DNA of 64,000 nucleotides from Parahalioglobus pacificus (GTDB taxonomy: Bacteria > Pseudomonadota > Gammaproteobacteria > Pseudomonadales > Halieaceae): positions 1,302,001-1,366,000 of the forward strand of contig NZ_BMYM01000001.1 of NCBI RefSeq assembly GCF_014652275.1, given 5' to 3'. Below are positions 46,078 through 54,876 of this stretch, in pieces. The notes under the pieces are model-generated. The model had not been told where the DNA came from, did not search any database, and saw nothing but the letters and a program-made list of their open reading frames with translations. Position 1 is the stretch's first letter, and each line of letters starts with the position of its first letter. The position numbers and the translations under genes are program-made.

Positions 46078-46512
46078 ATGAAAAATCTGGACACTACAGA
46101 CCGCGCACTAATCAGCGCGCTGCGCAGCAATAGTCGCACCAGCACCAGTGCACTGGGCCGAACTCTGGGCCTATCGCGCACTACCGTGCAGGACCGCATT
46201 AATCGACTGGAGCGCGAGGGTGTCATCGAGGCTTACACCATCCGCTTTCGCGAAGACTATGCCGACCGGCAGATAGCCGCTCACGTCATGATTCAGGTGA
46301 GTCCCAAACAACAGGCGCGCATCGTAGACGCGCTGATGGGCATTGAGGCAGTTACGACCCTGCAGACGGTCAGCGGGCTTTACGACCTGGTCACGCAGGT
46401 AGAGGCAGCCACCACCGGCGATATGGACGCTGTGCTGGATCGTATTGGGGAAATCGAAGGCGTTGAGAAGACCACGACGTCTATCGTGCTGAGCACCAAA
46501 CTGCGTCGTTAG
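46078..46512 (+). CDS. Lrp/AsnC-family transcriptional regulator
   Basis: 144-residue regulator. N-terminal winged HTH (LDTTDRALISALRSNSRTSTSALG, then LSRTTVQDRINRLEREGVIEAYT) and C-terminal RAM ligand domain (HVMIQVSPKQQARIVDALMGIEAVTTLQTVSGLYDLV, VEKTTTSIVLSTK). ATG at 46078 is chosen over an in-frame run to 45835 that overlaps the divergent decarboxylase and the palindromes. Such regulators sense amino acids; the divergent decarboxylase makes a lysine/ornithine/arginine ligand plausible. Confidence 0.92.
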   Translation: MKNLDTTDRALISALRSNSRTSTSALGRTLGLSRTTVQDRINRLEREGVIEAYTIRFREDYADRQIAAHVMIQVSPKQQARIVDALMGIEAVTTLQTVSGLYDLVTQVEAATTGDMDAVLDRIGEIEGVEKTTTSIVLSTKLRR

Positions 46513-46533
46513 CGCCTTCTCATGGGCCTACGC

Positions 46534-47274
46534 TCAGGTGTAGGCCGCTGGGTCCAGCCGGCGCATTTCTGCCTCGATCCAGGTTTCCATTTCCCGCATC
46601 AGCTCGTCCGGCTCTCTGCCCGCGGCGTGAATGGGCTCACCGATAGATACGTCAATCACACCGGGAATGAACCAAAATGAGCGGCGCGGCCAGCATTGTC
46701 CGGAAGTGAGGGCAATAGGTATCACCCAGGCCTCCGTCAGCACAGCTAACCGAGTGGCACCGCTCTTGTAAGCCCCCTTGCTACCCCGCTCTGTCCGGGT
46801 TCCCTCCGGGAACATAATCACCCACTTGCCACTGTCCATGAGCGGCCCACCCATGTCCGCCACCTTAGTCCAGGCTTCGGCACGCTTGCGGCGATCGATA
46901 TGGATCATATCCAGACTACCAATCGCCCACCCGAATACGGGGATGCGCAGGAGTTCTTTCTTGAACACGTAGGCCAGAGGATGCGAGGTCATGCTGGGGA
47001 AGAAGAACGTCTCCCAGGTAGATTGGTGCTTGGGGCACAGAATCACACGGCGCCCATCTTCTTTGTCTGGCAAGTTTTCCTCGCCATGCAGTCGCCACCG
47101 GACGCCGCCAACGACTTTGGCCATCCAAATGACGGAGCGCAGCCAGGGAACCGCGAACCACCACCACAGACGGTCGGAGGACAGGAAAAGAGAGCACACC
47201 ACCAAGGCTATGCCCTGGGGAATCACCGAAATGACTATCCAGCAAAAAACAATCAGGGAGCGAATCGCGTTCAC
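46534..47274 (-). CDS. 1-acylglycerol-3-phosphate O-acyltransferase (PlsC-type)
   Basis: 246-residue membrane-associated acyltransferase. N-terminal TM segment SLIVFCWIVISVIPQGIALVVCSLFL, then the acyltransferase block I KHQSTWETFFFP (H-x4-E variant) and block III MFPEGTRTERG. GTG start at 47274 overlaps the upstream hydrolase stop by 4 bp (GTGA), so translational coupling is likely. It transfers acyl groups to lysophosphatidate or a related lysophospholipid. Confidence 0.9.
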   Translation of the reverse strand: MNAIRSLIVFCWIVISVIPQGIALVVCSLFLSSDRLWWWFAVPWLRSVIWMAKVVGGVRWRLHGEENLPDKEDGRRVILCPKHQSTWETFFFPSMTSHPLAYVFKKELLRIPVFGWAIGSLDMIHIDRRKRAEAWTKVADMGGPLMDSGKWVIMFPEGTRTERGSKGAYKSGATRLAVLTEAWVIPIALTSGQCWPRRSFWFIPGVIDVSIGEPIHAAGREPDELMREMETWIEAEMRRLDPAAYT

Positions 47275-48338
47275 GGGTGCGCTCCCGCTTCGGCAGGCGC
47301 CAGTGCATCGATAAAGACGGCGATCTTGGCAAAGGCATCTTCCGCCTCGGGCAGCTCAGGGCTGAAGATCTGCCACACATGGACCATGTGTGGCCAGGTT
47401 TGCAGCTGCACATTGGAACCGGCAGCCTTGGCCTTGGCAGCGTAGCGACGTGCATCGTCAAATAACATCTCGGCTTCACTGGCCTGAATAAGTATCGGCG
47501 GCAAGCCTGCAAGGTCTCCGCGCAAGGGCGATACTCGGGGGTCGCTGGGCGGAATGCGGTTGGTTATCCAACTGCCCCACCACAGTAATACCGGCGGCAC
47601 TTTAAGCAACTTGCCAAAGCCCGGCCCCAGCATTGGGTCGGTGCTCACGTTCGAGCGCAGACTCGGGGAAGTCATCGTGACATCAGTAGAGGGGGAGAAC
47701 GCTACTGCCGCGTCAGCGGCACGCAATCCCTGATCACGCGCCCAGGCTACCGTGGCCAGTGTGAGGCTGCCGCCAGCCGAATCGCCGGCAACCATCAGGA
47801 AATCCAGTTCAGCCTCCCCCTCAGGTCCTGTCTCCAAAATCCAACGGTATGCTGCATAGCAATCATCGATGCCCTGAGCTCGCGTATGTTCAGGCAGTAG
47901 TCGATAGTCCAGCGAGAACACTGACGCGTTGCACAGTCTGGCCAGGCGGTCTGTAATAATCCGATGGCTTTTGGGGCTTCCTGCCAGCCAGGCGCCGCCG
48001 TGGATATAGAGAATACGGCGCTTTGGATCGCTCTCGGGCGCTATCACCCACTCACCTTTAACCGGTGAGCTCTGGGCTGAGAACTTACTGGCGAATTCGC
48101 GGTCATCACCAATAGAGTCCATATAGTTGCGGATGGCCTGCAGCCGCTCCTTGCGTCCCAGCCCCTGCGACTGACTGGCAAACTCACCCATGCTGGCAAC
48201 AACGTCCGCATGCTGAGGGCTGGGTTCACCGGTGGGGGCCGGCACACTACCACTGTCGAGGTAGTCGAGATTTTCCCCGCGCAGGTAAATGAAACTGAAC
48301 GCAACCAACACAGCAAGCGTAACAAGCAAAGCAAACAT
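47271..48338 (-). CDS. Membrane-anchored alpha/beta hydrolase (HSL-family esterase/lipase)
   Basis: 355 residues. An N-terminal hydrophobic segment FALLVTLAVLVAFSFIYL anchors or secretes it. The HSL family motifs are LYIHGGAWLAGSPKSH (HGG oxyanion) and MVAGDSAGGSLTLA (GDSAGG nucleophile), with the acid/His near IQASEAEMLFDD and WPHMVHVWQ. Start ATG at 48338 has AGGAAATCTTGC; an upstream TTG at 48356 is less likely. Forms an overlapping pair with PlsC, suggesting lipid remodelling. Confidence 0.88.
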   Translation of the reverse strand: MFALLVTLAVLVAFSFIYLRGENLDYLDSGSVPAPTGEPSPQHADVVASMGEFASQSQGLGRKERLQAIRNYMDSIGDDREFASKFSAQSSPVKGEWVIAPESDPKRRILYIHGGAWLAGSPKSHRIITDRLARLCNASVFSLDYRLLPEHTRAQGIDDCYAAYRWILETGPEGEAELDFLMVAGDSAGGSLTLATVAWARDQGLRAADAAVAFSPSTDVTMTSPSLRSNVSTDPMLGPGFGKLLKVPPVLLWWGSWITNRIPPSDPRVSPLRGDLAGLPPILIQASEAEMLFDDARRYAAKAKAAGSNVQLQTWPHMVHVWQIFSPELPEAEDAFAKIAVFIDALAPAEAGAHP

Positions 48339-48486
48339 GCAAGATTTCCTGAACAATTCTTGCGGGCATTAAACCAGAGTCCCAGAACAGCGCAACAAGC
48401 AAAGATCATTGGCTAATCATTGAGGCATGGATTACACAGACAATGACAGTGACTTCAGAAGGAAACCGTGGACCCGAGAGCGGACA

Positions 48487-49440
48487 ATGTCGCACATAAG
48501 ATGTCGCTGGCTTGCTATTGCCCTGCTATGCCTACCGCCCTGCGCACCGTCAGCCGCCAACACGGTGGAGATAGACCGGAATGGCCAAGTACTGGAGCTG
48601 CAGATTTATGCGGCGGATGCGCAGGCATCTATACGCCGATGGGCTGACCATGTTGCAGATGCACTGACCCTGGTTTATGGCCACTGGCCCCGGGATCGCT
48701 GGCGCATGCGTGTTTATACCATCGGCACTGCCGATGCTCGGGAGCTCGACAGCAGTCGCGATGTCATTCCCTGGGCGCAGGTGAACAGAGGCACCGTGGA
48801 TACCGTCACCTTCTACGTGCTGGCCGGCGCCTCCACCGAGCAACTTAATGCAAACTGGACGGGGTATCACGAGCTCGCCCACCTGCTTATCCCCTACCGT
48901 GGCTGGGGAGATATGTGGTTTAGCGAAGGGCTGGCGTCGTACTACCAGAACCTGTTGCAAGTCCGTGCCGGCCAGCTCTCCGAGCAACAGATGTGGCAGA
49001 AGCTGTATGAGGGATTTGAGCGTGGCTTGGCGGACACCGCTTTTGATGGCATACCGCTGTCCCGCGTCAGTCGCAACCTGCGACAAAATGGCGGCTATAT
49101 GCGGGTTTATTGGAGCGGCGTTCGTTACTTCCTCGACATCGATCACCGGCTGCGACAGGAATCCGGCGGGGCCCAGTCACTGGATACCTCGCTCACGGAT
49201 TTGAATGCCTGTTGTGCTGACAAATCGATGAGCGTACCGCAAATGGTCGAGCGCCTTGATGCACTCACAAGCACCACGGTTTTTTCCGCTGAGTATCAGA
49301 GGTATCGATCATCAACCACCCTGCCAGACTACCGAGCGCTTTTTGCATCGCTGGGCTTGATTATCCTCGACGGAAAAATAGAACTCGCCGATAACACTCC
49401 CGGCGCACGCCTGCGCTCCGGCTTTGCCATAGCGCCCTGA
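48487..49440 (+). CDS. Secreted gluzincin-like (HExxH) putative metallopeptidase
   Basis: 317 residues. Sec signal LAIALLCLPPCAPSAA (about residues 9-24). The zinc motif HELAH lies at 128-132, with E147 in DMWFSEGLASYYQ (HExxH + E + GLA pattern of M1/M61-type peptidases) and a following helical region. The upstream half is a beta-rich domain. Start is uncertain: ATG at 48487 is used, though 48427 also has TGAGG nearby. Active-site glutamate and histidines are present, so activity is plausible. Substrate unknown, periplasmic. Confidence 0.7.
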   Translation: MSHIRCRWLAIALLCLPPCAPSAANTVEIDRNGQVLELQIYAADAQASIRRWADHVADALTLVYGHWPRDRWRMRVYTIGTADARELDSSRDVIPWAQVNRGTVDTVTFYVLAGASTEQLNANWTGYHELAHLLIPYRGWGDMWFSEGLASYYQNLLQVRAGQLSEQQMWQKLYEGFERGLADTAFDGIPLSRVSRNLRQNGGYMRVYWSGVRYFLDIDHRLRQESGGAQSLDTSLTDLNACCADKSMSVPQMVERLDALTSTTVFSAEYQRYRSSTTLPDYRALFASLGLIILDGKIELADNTPGARLRSGFAIAP

Positions 49441-49520
49441 ACGGGGAGGCAGGCCTACCTGTTTACTGCCGACCAAGTGGGTATACTCGTCCTGTTGCAA
49501 TCAACCGACACCGCAGATTC

Positions 49521-49856
49521 GTGAAGAAGCCCACCAGCAAGGAAGACATACGCTCCCAGCTAGAGCGCGAGACTGAACGGTTTTTGCGCGGCGGCGGCGA
49601 GGTTGAGAACGTACCCCGCGGTCTGGGCGCCGAGGATGCCCTGGCGCCGGGAAATGGCGCATCAAAACGCTTGTTTCTGGAACCCCCTGCCAAGCGCACT
49701 TTCGTTCCCGAGGTCGTTGCCGCCATTGAAGAACGGCGCAAGGCACTACTGAAACGCACGCCGCAACGGAAACGCAGCCGCCTGCCCCGACCTAGACGCA
49801 AAACGATCTACGACGATTTTGGCGAGCCCCTGCGCAAAGTCTGGATAGACGAATAG
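49521..49856 (+). CDS. Small basic protein of unknown function
   Basis: 111 residues, GTG start at 49521. An N-terminal helix (SKEDIRSQLERETERFLRGGGEVENVPRGLG) is followed by a KRTFVPEVVAAIEERRKALL helix and a basic KRTPQRKRSRLPRPRRK stretch. The FLRGGGEV element resembles small FLxxGG-type proteins seen in other gammaproteobacteria, some of them transcription-associated, but I cannot name the function. No strong ribosome-binding site was seen. A terminator for the opposite-strand gene lies just downstream. Confidence 0.65.
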   Translation: MKKPTSKEDIRSQLERETERFLRGGGEVENVPRGLGAEDALAPGNGASKRLFLEPPAKRTFVPEVVAAIEERRKALLKRTPQRKRSRLPRPRRKTIYDDFGEPLRKVWIDE

Positions 49857-49864
49857 GCGCCCAT

Positions 49865-49888
49865 AAAAAAAGGGGCCGAAGCCCCTTT
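49865..49888 (-). terminator. Rho-independent terminator of the sortase/substrate unit
   Basis: Arms AAAGGGGC (49869-49876) and GCCCCTTT (49881-49888), loop CGAA, next to an A7 run (49865-49871) that reads as a T run on the minus strand. Classic terminator for the gene ending at 49906. Confidence 0.85.
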
Positions 49889-49905
49889 GGTATGTCGTAA
49901 GCGTC

Positions 49906-50487
49906 TTAGCTCAGACGACGACGCAGACCTGTCAGCAGACCACCAAGAGCCAGGAAGGCACCACCAGCCAGTCCAAACAGGAACAGCGGGCTCGCAGTAG
50001 TTGGCATTTCAACCACTTCTTCCTCGATCATCATGATGTCAGCTTCGTCCGGACCATCTGCATCGGCTATTGCCAGTGCGAAACGGTCTTCCGGCAGGTA
50101 GACGTTCAGCTGCTGACCACGCATCAGATCGCTTGCGCGGTACTGACGGCCACCGATCTCCGCACGCCAATCATTGGCAAGTGACACGCCGCGGCTGTCG
50201 CCCTTTGTGCCATCGGTGTGCATGGGGCGGAACGTCATACGGTTACCGCGAACGCGAACCACTTCAATAGTGACCTTCGCGTACAGACTGCCATCCTTCT
50301 CGAAAACACCCTGGCAGCTTTCAGCGATATCCGGATTCATCGCCAGCACCTCGGCAGACCAGTTCAGGTCAGCGCAGGTGGGGGATGTGTCCGCAGCCAT
50401 GTCAGCGGTTGCTGCATTCTGAGCCATCACCGAACCTGTTGACAGGGCCAGCGCCATACCCATTGCTACTACCATCTTCTTTTTCAT
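49906..50487 (-). CDS. Predicted sortase substrate with LPXTA-like (MPTTA) C-terminal sorting signal
   Basis: 193 residues of unknown function. N-terminal signal peptide MKKKMVVAMGMALALSTGSVMAQN, then a soluble domain with two cysteines (Cys38 and Cys58) and strand-rich sequence ending in acidic EEEVVE. The C-terminus is a sorting signal: MPTTA at 161-165, a hydrophobic helix (about 167-187) and RRR at 189-191. AGGAGGAATTGAC precedes the ATG at 50487. It is the gene immediately after the sortase (13 bp), with a terminator just beyond. Class D sortases favour LPxTA-type motifs, so it is probably its dedicated substrate. Confidence 0.78.
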   Translation of the reverse strand: MKKKMVVAMGMALALSTGSVMAQNAATADMAADTSPTCADLNWSAEVLAMNPDIAESCQGVFEKDGSLYAKVTIEVVRVRGNRMTFRPMHTDGTKGDSRGVSLANDWRAEIGGRQYRASDLMRGQQLNVYLPEDRFALAIADADGPDEADIMMIEEEVVEMPTTASPLFLFGLAGGAFLALGGLLTGLRRRLS

Positions 50488-50500
50488 GTCAATTCCTCCT

Positions 50501-51205
50501 TTATTGTTGATTGACATTCGTGGTGTCGAGTGACGCAGTAACGATATACCGCTGCGGCGCGTGCCCGACGAAGTAAAACGGATAACAGGTGACCAGCGTG
50601 ACAGTCTGGTCGTCAGTATCTTCCAAAACATCGGTGTCTTCGATTTCAACAACGCGGATGTTGTCGATACGAAACTGTTTGGGGCCTTCGAGGGTCTCCA
50701 AGGTAAGCGCGTCGCCCACCTTCACATCCTTGAGAACCCGGAAGTAGCCATCGCGATGCCCTGCAATACCGATATTACCGCCCTCATGCGGGTAGGCCAT
50801 GCCATCAATGATGCCGGCACCACGATCCATGGCGAGTTCGGAATCAGTCGGGTATAGCGGAACAGACAACCCCACGCTGGGCAGTTCCAGCACACCAATC
50901 ACCGGCGGCAAGTCGGCCTTTAAACTGGCCTGATAATCTGCGATTCGCCCGGGCGCCCACAAGGCCGTGTCGGGCGTGCTATCGCCGATGGCGAATGCGG
51001 GGTGATCTCCGGCAGGTGTGGCGTCTCCCACAGCTGCATCGGTCTGTGTCGCTTGGGCGAAGTTGTGGAACTGGGAGATACCACTTTGGCGCTCTACTTC
51101 ACCCTGGGCCAATTGAACGGCAAAAAAGCCAAACAGGGCTGCGCCCGCAGCGTAGCTGCAGAACTCGAGTGCCTTGATTGTGCGAGTGCCAAGTGCCATT
51201 GGCAT
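50501..51205 (-). CDS. Class D-type sortase (Gram-negative)
   Basis: 234-residue transpeptidase. An N-terminal hydrophobic helix (AAGAALFGFFAVQLA, about 19-34) anchors it in the membrane. The catalytic core has GIAGHRDGYFR (His150), TLVTCYPF (Cys207) and QRYIV (Arg219), with the class D-like LPSVGLSVPLYPTDS region. Cys, His and Arg are all in place, so it should be active. Its only neighbouring candidate substrate is the MPTTA protein downstream. Confidence 0.86.
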   Translation of the reverse strand: MPMALGTRTIKALEFCSYAAGAALFGFFAVQLAQGEVERQSGISQFHNFAQATQTDAAVGDATPAGDHPAFAIGDSTPDTALWAPGRIADYQASLKADLPPVIGVLELPSVGLSVPLYPTDSELAMDRGAGIIDGMAYPHEGGNIGIAGHRDGYFRVLKDVKVGDALTLETLEGPKQFRIDNIRVVEIEDTDVLEDTDDQTVTLVTCYPFYFVGHAPQRYIVTASLDTTNVNQQ

Positions 51206-51440
51206 ACGAATGAACGTCTCCCCAGAGTTTTTTGCCGTGAGTGCTCTCCCGCACTTTCTTCAGCATTCCATTTGAGTGTAGTAGAGACCGGCCGAAACGC
51301 CAACCATTCCCCTCAACCCGGACTGCTTCCTTGACCGGCCACCTTGGATGTCCGTCAAGTATAGGTCAATTTCGCCAAAGTGCGCGGTGAGAGCTGTGAA
51401 CTGCGATGAACCTCGCGACGTATTTAAAACAGACCCTTTA

Positions 51441-52871
51441 ATGGACACCATCATGATTCAGCTGCGCGAATCGATTGCAGTGAAGCGCCCTATCCAAGAG
51501 GCCTTTGCGTACATCGCCGACTTTCGAAACACAAGGGAGTGGGACGCGACCGCCTATGCGGGTGAGAAACTGACACCGGGTCCGGTGCGTGTGGGCACCG
51601 AGTTCGATATCGACTGCAAACTGCCCATAGGTTCGGTACGTATTCGTTACACGGTTACGCGACTGGAACCTAACACCCTGATTGAGTTAACCGGAAAATG
51701 TGGCCTCTTCGAAGTCGTTGATCTTATAGCCCTGGATGAGGAAGCTGGCACTACCCGCATTGAATACCAGGCAGACTTCAGCTTTTCGTCGGCACTGAAA
51801 CCCATGGCAAGTGCGGCAAAGACCGGCATGGAACGTATGGGTCGAAAAGCGGTTGCCGGTCTGGAGCAAGCACTCAACGACGATTTCCCGGCACCTGCTG
51901 CCAGTAGCGGCACAGCAACGGCAGACAAGCTTCTGTTCCCCGGTTTAGCGATGTTCAGTCGTGCGGGCTACACCCGCGGGCGCAAACGCTGGAATCCCAT
52001 TTCAGCGTGGCTGGGCGACAAGCACATTGTCATTACCGGCGCGAATGCAGGATTGGGCCTCGCGAGCGCTCACCGGCTGGCGGAAATGGGCGCCCGCCTG
52101 ACCCTGGTGATTCGCAAGCAAGCACTGGCCGAGACACTCAAGCAGGAGATCGTCGACGCCAGCGGCAACAGCAATGTGCATATTGAAATTGCCGACCTGA
52201 GCCTGATGTCGGACGTGGATGCATTGGTGAGTAGGCTATCGGACCGCGGTGAAGCCATTGATGTGCTGATCAACAACGCAGGCGCCCTGTTCAACCCACG
52301 GCAATTGACTGATGAGGGCCTTGAACAAAGTTTCGCATTGCTACTGCTCAGCCCCTATCGCCTGACACTTGGGCTAAAACCGCTGCTGGCCAAAGCTGAG
52401 CAGGGTCGCGTCATCAATGTTGTCTCCGGCGGAATGTACAGTCAGGCGCTGGAGGTGGAGTCACTGATTATGCCGGCACAGGGTTACTCCGGCAGCGTGG
52501 CCTATGCACGCGCAAAACGCGCTTTGATGGTCATTACCGAGGAATGGGCGCAGGCCTGGGAAGACGATGGCATTGTGGTGAATGCCATGCACCCCGGCTG
52601 GGCTGACACCCCTGGCGTCGAATCTGCCCTACCTGGCTTTCACAGAATCACACGGCGTATATTGCGTAGCCCAGAGGAAGGCGCAGACACTATCGTGTGG
52701 TTAGCAGCAGCCACAGAAGCCGGAGAGGCCTCTGGCCAACTGTTCCTAGATCGCGAGCCACGCACGCCCTACCTTGTGCCCTCAAAGCGCGAAGCCGCCG
52801 AACAGCGCGATCAACTAAGAACCTTTCTCGCCGAGTTTGATATCGGCGCGCACTGCGAAACAGCCGCCTAA
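51441..52871 (+). CDS. SRPBCC domain fused to short-chain dehydrogenase (DHRS12-like)
   Basis: 476 residues with two parts. Residues about 5-145 are an SRPBCC/START-like ligand-binding domain (SIAVKRPIQEAFAYIADFRN, WDATAYAGEKLTPGPVRVGT). Residues about 190-470 are a short-chain dehydrogenase: TGANAGLG (199-206), NNAG (278-281), Ser329, Tyr355 and Lys359 in YARAK. All SDR catalytic residues are present. ATG at 51441 is used, but M36 (51453) is an alternative; no clear ribosome-binding site supports either. The fusion suggests that the lipid-like ligand held by SRPBCC is an SDR substrate. Confidence 0.82.
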   Translation: MDTIMIQLRESIAVKRPIQEAFAYIADFRNTREWDATAYAGEKLTPGPVRVGTEFDIDCKLPIGSVRIRYTVTRLEPNTLIELTGKCGLFEVVDLIALDEEAGTTRIEYQADFSFSSALKPMASAAKTGMERMGRKAVAGLEQALNDDFPAPAASSGTATADKLLFPGLAMFSRAGYTRGRKRWNPISAWLGDKHIVITGANAGLGLASAHRLAEMGARLTLVIRKQALAETLKQEIVDASGNSNVHIEIADLSLMSDVDALVSRLSDRGEAIDVLINNAGALFNPRQLTDEGLEQSFALLLLSPYRLTLGLKPLLAKAEQGRVINVVSGGMYSQALEVESLIMPAQGYSGSVAYARAKRALMVITEEWAQAWEDDGIVVNAMHPGWADTPGVESALPGFHRITRRILRSPEEGADTIVWLAAATEAGEASGQLFLDREPRTPYLVPSKREAAEQRDQLRTFLAEFDIGAHCETAA

Positions 52872-52992
52872 GGCAGCAGGGAACCTCTGCGTGGCGGTGA
52901 CTTAAACCAAGCGGCTTCCTTGGTGCGCGGTCAGTTGCATTCGATCATTAGCCTCGCTAGCGTGCGAGTCTTCCTGTGCACGGAGACAACGC

Positions 52993-54144
52993 ATGAGCGA
53001 CGCCATCTCACCCTTCACTGTCGATATACCCCAACAGGCGCTGGATGATTTACAAACAAGGCTTGCGCTGACTCGGTGGCCTGACGCAGAAACCTGCAAT
53101 GGCTGGGATCAGGGTATCCCGTTGGCCTACACCCGAGAGCTCGCCACCTATTGGGAGCAGCAGTACGATTGGCGGCGCTGCGAAACCATGCTCAACAAGT
53201 GGCCACATTACATGACGACTATCGACGGCGTTGACGTCCACTTCATGCATTGCCGAAGTGAACATGAGGATGCACTGCCGGTAATCATCACTCACGGCTG
53301 GCCTGGCTCAGTGCTCGAGTTTCACAAAGTCATCAACGCGCTGACAGACCCCACCCAACATGGCGGCGATGAAAGCCAAGCTTTTCACGTCATCGCACCC
53401 TCACTGCCGGGTTATGGCTTCAGCGGCAAACCAGTGAGCACTGGCACTACTGCACAGGCAGTCGGTCGTATGTGGGGAAAACTGATGGCACGACTGGGCT
53501 ACGATCGCTACGTTGCACAGGGTGGCGATTGGGGCGCGCTGGTCACACAGAGTATGGGGGTGACTGAGACAACGCATTGCGCGGGCATTCACATCAACAT
53601 GCCAGTGGTTGCGCCCGACCCTGACACCTTCAACGATCTAACGGCGCAGGAGCAGGGTGCACTGGATGCCATGGAGTTCTATAACCGCTGGGACTCCGGT
53701 TACTCCAAGCAACAGTCAACGCGTCCACAAACACTGGGTTATGGCCTGGCCGACTCGCCAGTTGGGCAGATGGCATGGATTGTTGAGAAGTTCTATGCCT
53801 GGACAGATTCAGAGAAGAACGGCGTACGCCACCCTGAGCACGTGCTCACCAAAGATGAGTTGCTGGACAACGTTATGATCTACTGGCTGAACAATGCTGC
53901 GGCCAGCTCAGCTCGTCTCTACTGGGAGAGTTTCAACGCGCCTAATCTCGACCCCATCAACATGCCGGTGGGTTGCTCACTCTTCCCCAAAGAGATTTTT
54001 CGCAGCAGCCGCCGCTGGGCCGAGAAGCGATTTACCAATCTGATCTACTGGAACGAGTTGGACCGTGGAGGACATTTCGCGGCCTTCGAGCAACCGGATA
54101 CATTTATCAACGAGGTACGTCAGGCATTCAGTAGCCTGCGATGA
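52993..54144 (+). CDS. Epoxide hydrolase (EHN-domain family)
   Basis: 383-residue alpha/beta hydrolase with an N-terminal epoxide-hydrolase (EHN) domain (PFTVDIPQQALDDLQTRLALTRWPD). Catalytic motifs: oxyanion HGWPGS (about residue 98), nucleophile Asp in QGGDWGALVTQ (about 177), and the base region RGGHFAAFEQP near the C-terminus. ATG at 52993 follows CGGAGACAACGC. Converts epoxides to diols; the physiological substrate is unknown. Next to the PaaI gene 7 bp away. Confidence 0.9.
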   Translation: MSDAISPFTVDIPQQALDDLQTRLALTRWPDAETCNGWDQGIPLAYTRELATYWEQQYDWRRCETMLNKWPHYMTTIDGVDVHFMHCRSEHEDALPVIITHGWPGSVLEFHKVINALTDPTQHGGDESQAFHVIAPSLPGYGFSGKPVSTGTTAQAVGRMWGKLMARLGYDRYVAQGGDWGALVTQSMGVTETTHCAGIHINMPVVAPDPDTFNDLTAQEQGALDAMEFYNRWDSGYSKQQSTRPQTLGYGLADSPVGQMAWIVEKFYAWTDSEKNGVRHPEHVLTKDELLDNVMIYWLNNAAASSARLYWESFNAPNLDPINMPVGCSLFPKEIFRSSRRWAEKRFTNLIYWNELDRGGHFAAFEQPDTFINEVRQAFSSLR

Positions 54145-54151
54145 CACGGTT

Positions 54152-54868
54152 ATGAGTGACAAGAAATCCAGTGACAGCTTTAGCCCCTTTTCACACGGCC
54201 TAACGAGCGATGTATTCGACCCCTTCGCCAGCGAGGCAGTGACTGGGCCCTACTCCAAGCACTGGGAAGCCAAGCGCCGCGTTGCAGCTGCAGTGCGTGC
54301 GTTAACAGATGCGCTGGTAACCAGCACGCCAGACGATGAAGACCTAAACAGGCTCGCCGATGGCCTCGAACAGCATGTCCAAGCGATAGCATCGGCAGCG
54401 CGCCTCTATGGCTTGCGCCAGTTCGTAGAAACAGGACACCATGGCGGGCATGGCGAAATTAATCATGAGTTAAACGCCGTGGGTGGCTGGAGCAACCCTT
54501 TATCGCCAGGCTTGAACATGTGGATAGAAGGCAACAAAGCCTTTGGCAGTGTGCGCTGCGGTTATGCCTATGAAGGGCCACCCGATCATGTTCACGGGGG
54601 GTTCATTGCGGCGATACTCGATCAGTTTCTGGGTATGGCGCAGTTGGCCGGGGGCAACCCCGGCATGACCGGAACACTGGAAGTGCGGTACCACAAGCCA
54701 ACACCTCTGAACGTGGACCTGTCACTGGAGGCAACCATTGAGCCGGTGGAGGGTCGCAAGACCATTGTGTCGGGCACAGTCAGTGCCAACGGTGTTCTCA
54801 CCGCAACCGGAACCGGTGTATTTATCAGGCCGACGCGCCCTATTGCGAAGTCAGCCCCGAAGGCGTGA
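54152..54868 (+). CDS. PaaI-family thioesterase
   Basis: 238-residue hotdog protein. The core GPPDHVHGGFIAAILDQFLGMAQ (HGG helix-capping loop) is at about residues 142-165, preceded by NPLSPGLNMWIEG and followed by GTLEVRYHKPTPLNVDLSLEATI. The N-terminal 80-odd residues are an extra helical region. ATG at 54152 fits the 3' end of the epoxide hydrolase. Predicted acyl-CoA thioesterase; co-transcribed with the epoxide hydrolase. Confidence 0.85.
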   Translation: MSDKKSSDSFSPFSHGLTSDVFDPFASEAVTGPYSKHWEAKRRVAAAVRALTDALVTSTPDDEDLNRLADGLEQHVQAIASAARLYGLRQFVETGHHGGHGEINHELNAVGGWSNPLSPGLNMWIEGNKAFGSVRCGYAYEGPPDHVHGGFIAAILDQFLGMAQLAGGNPGMTGTLEVRYHKPTPLNVDLSLEATIEPVEGRKTIVSGTVSANGVLTATGTGVFIRPTRPIAKSAPKA

Positions 54869-54876
54869 ACCGCCTG

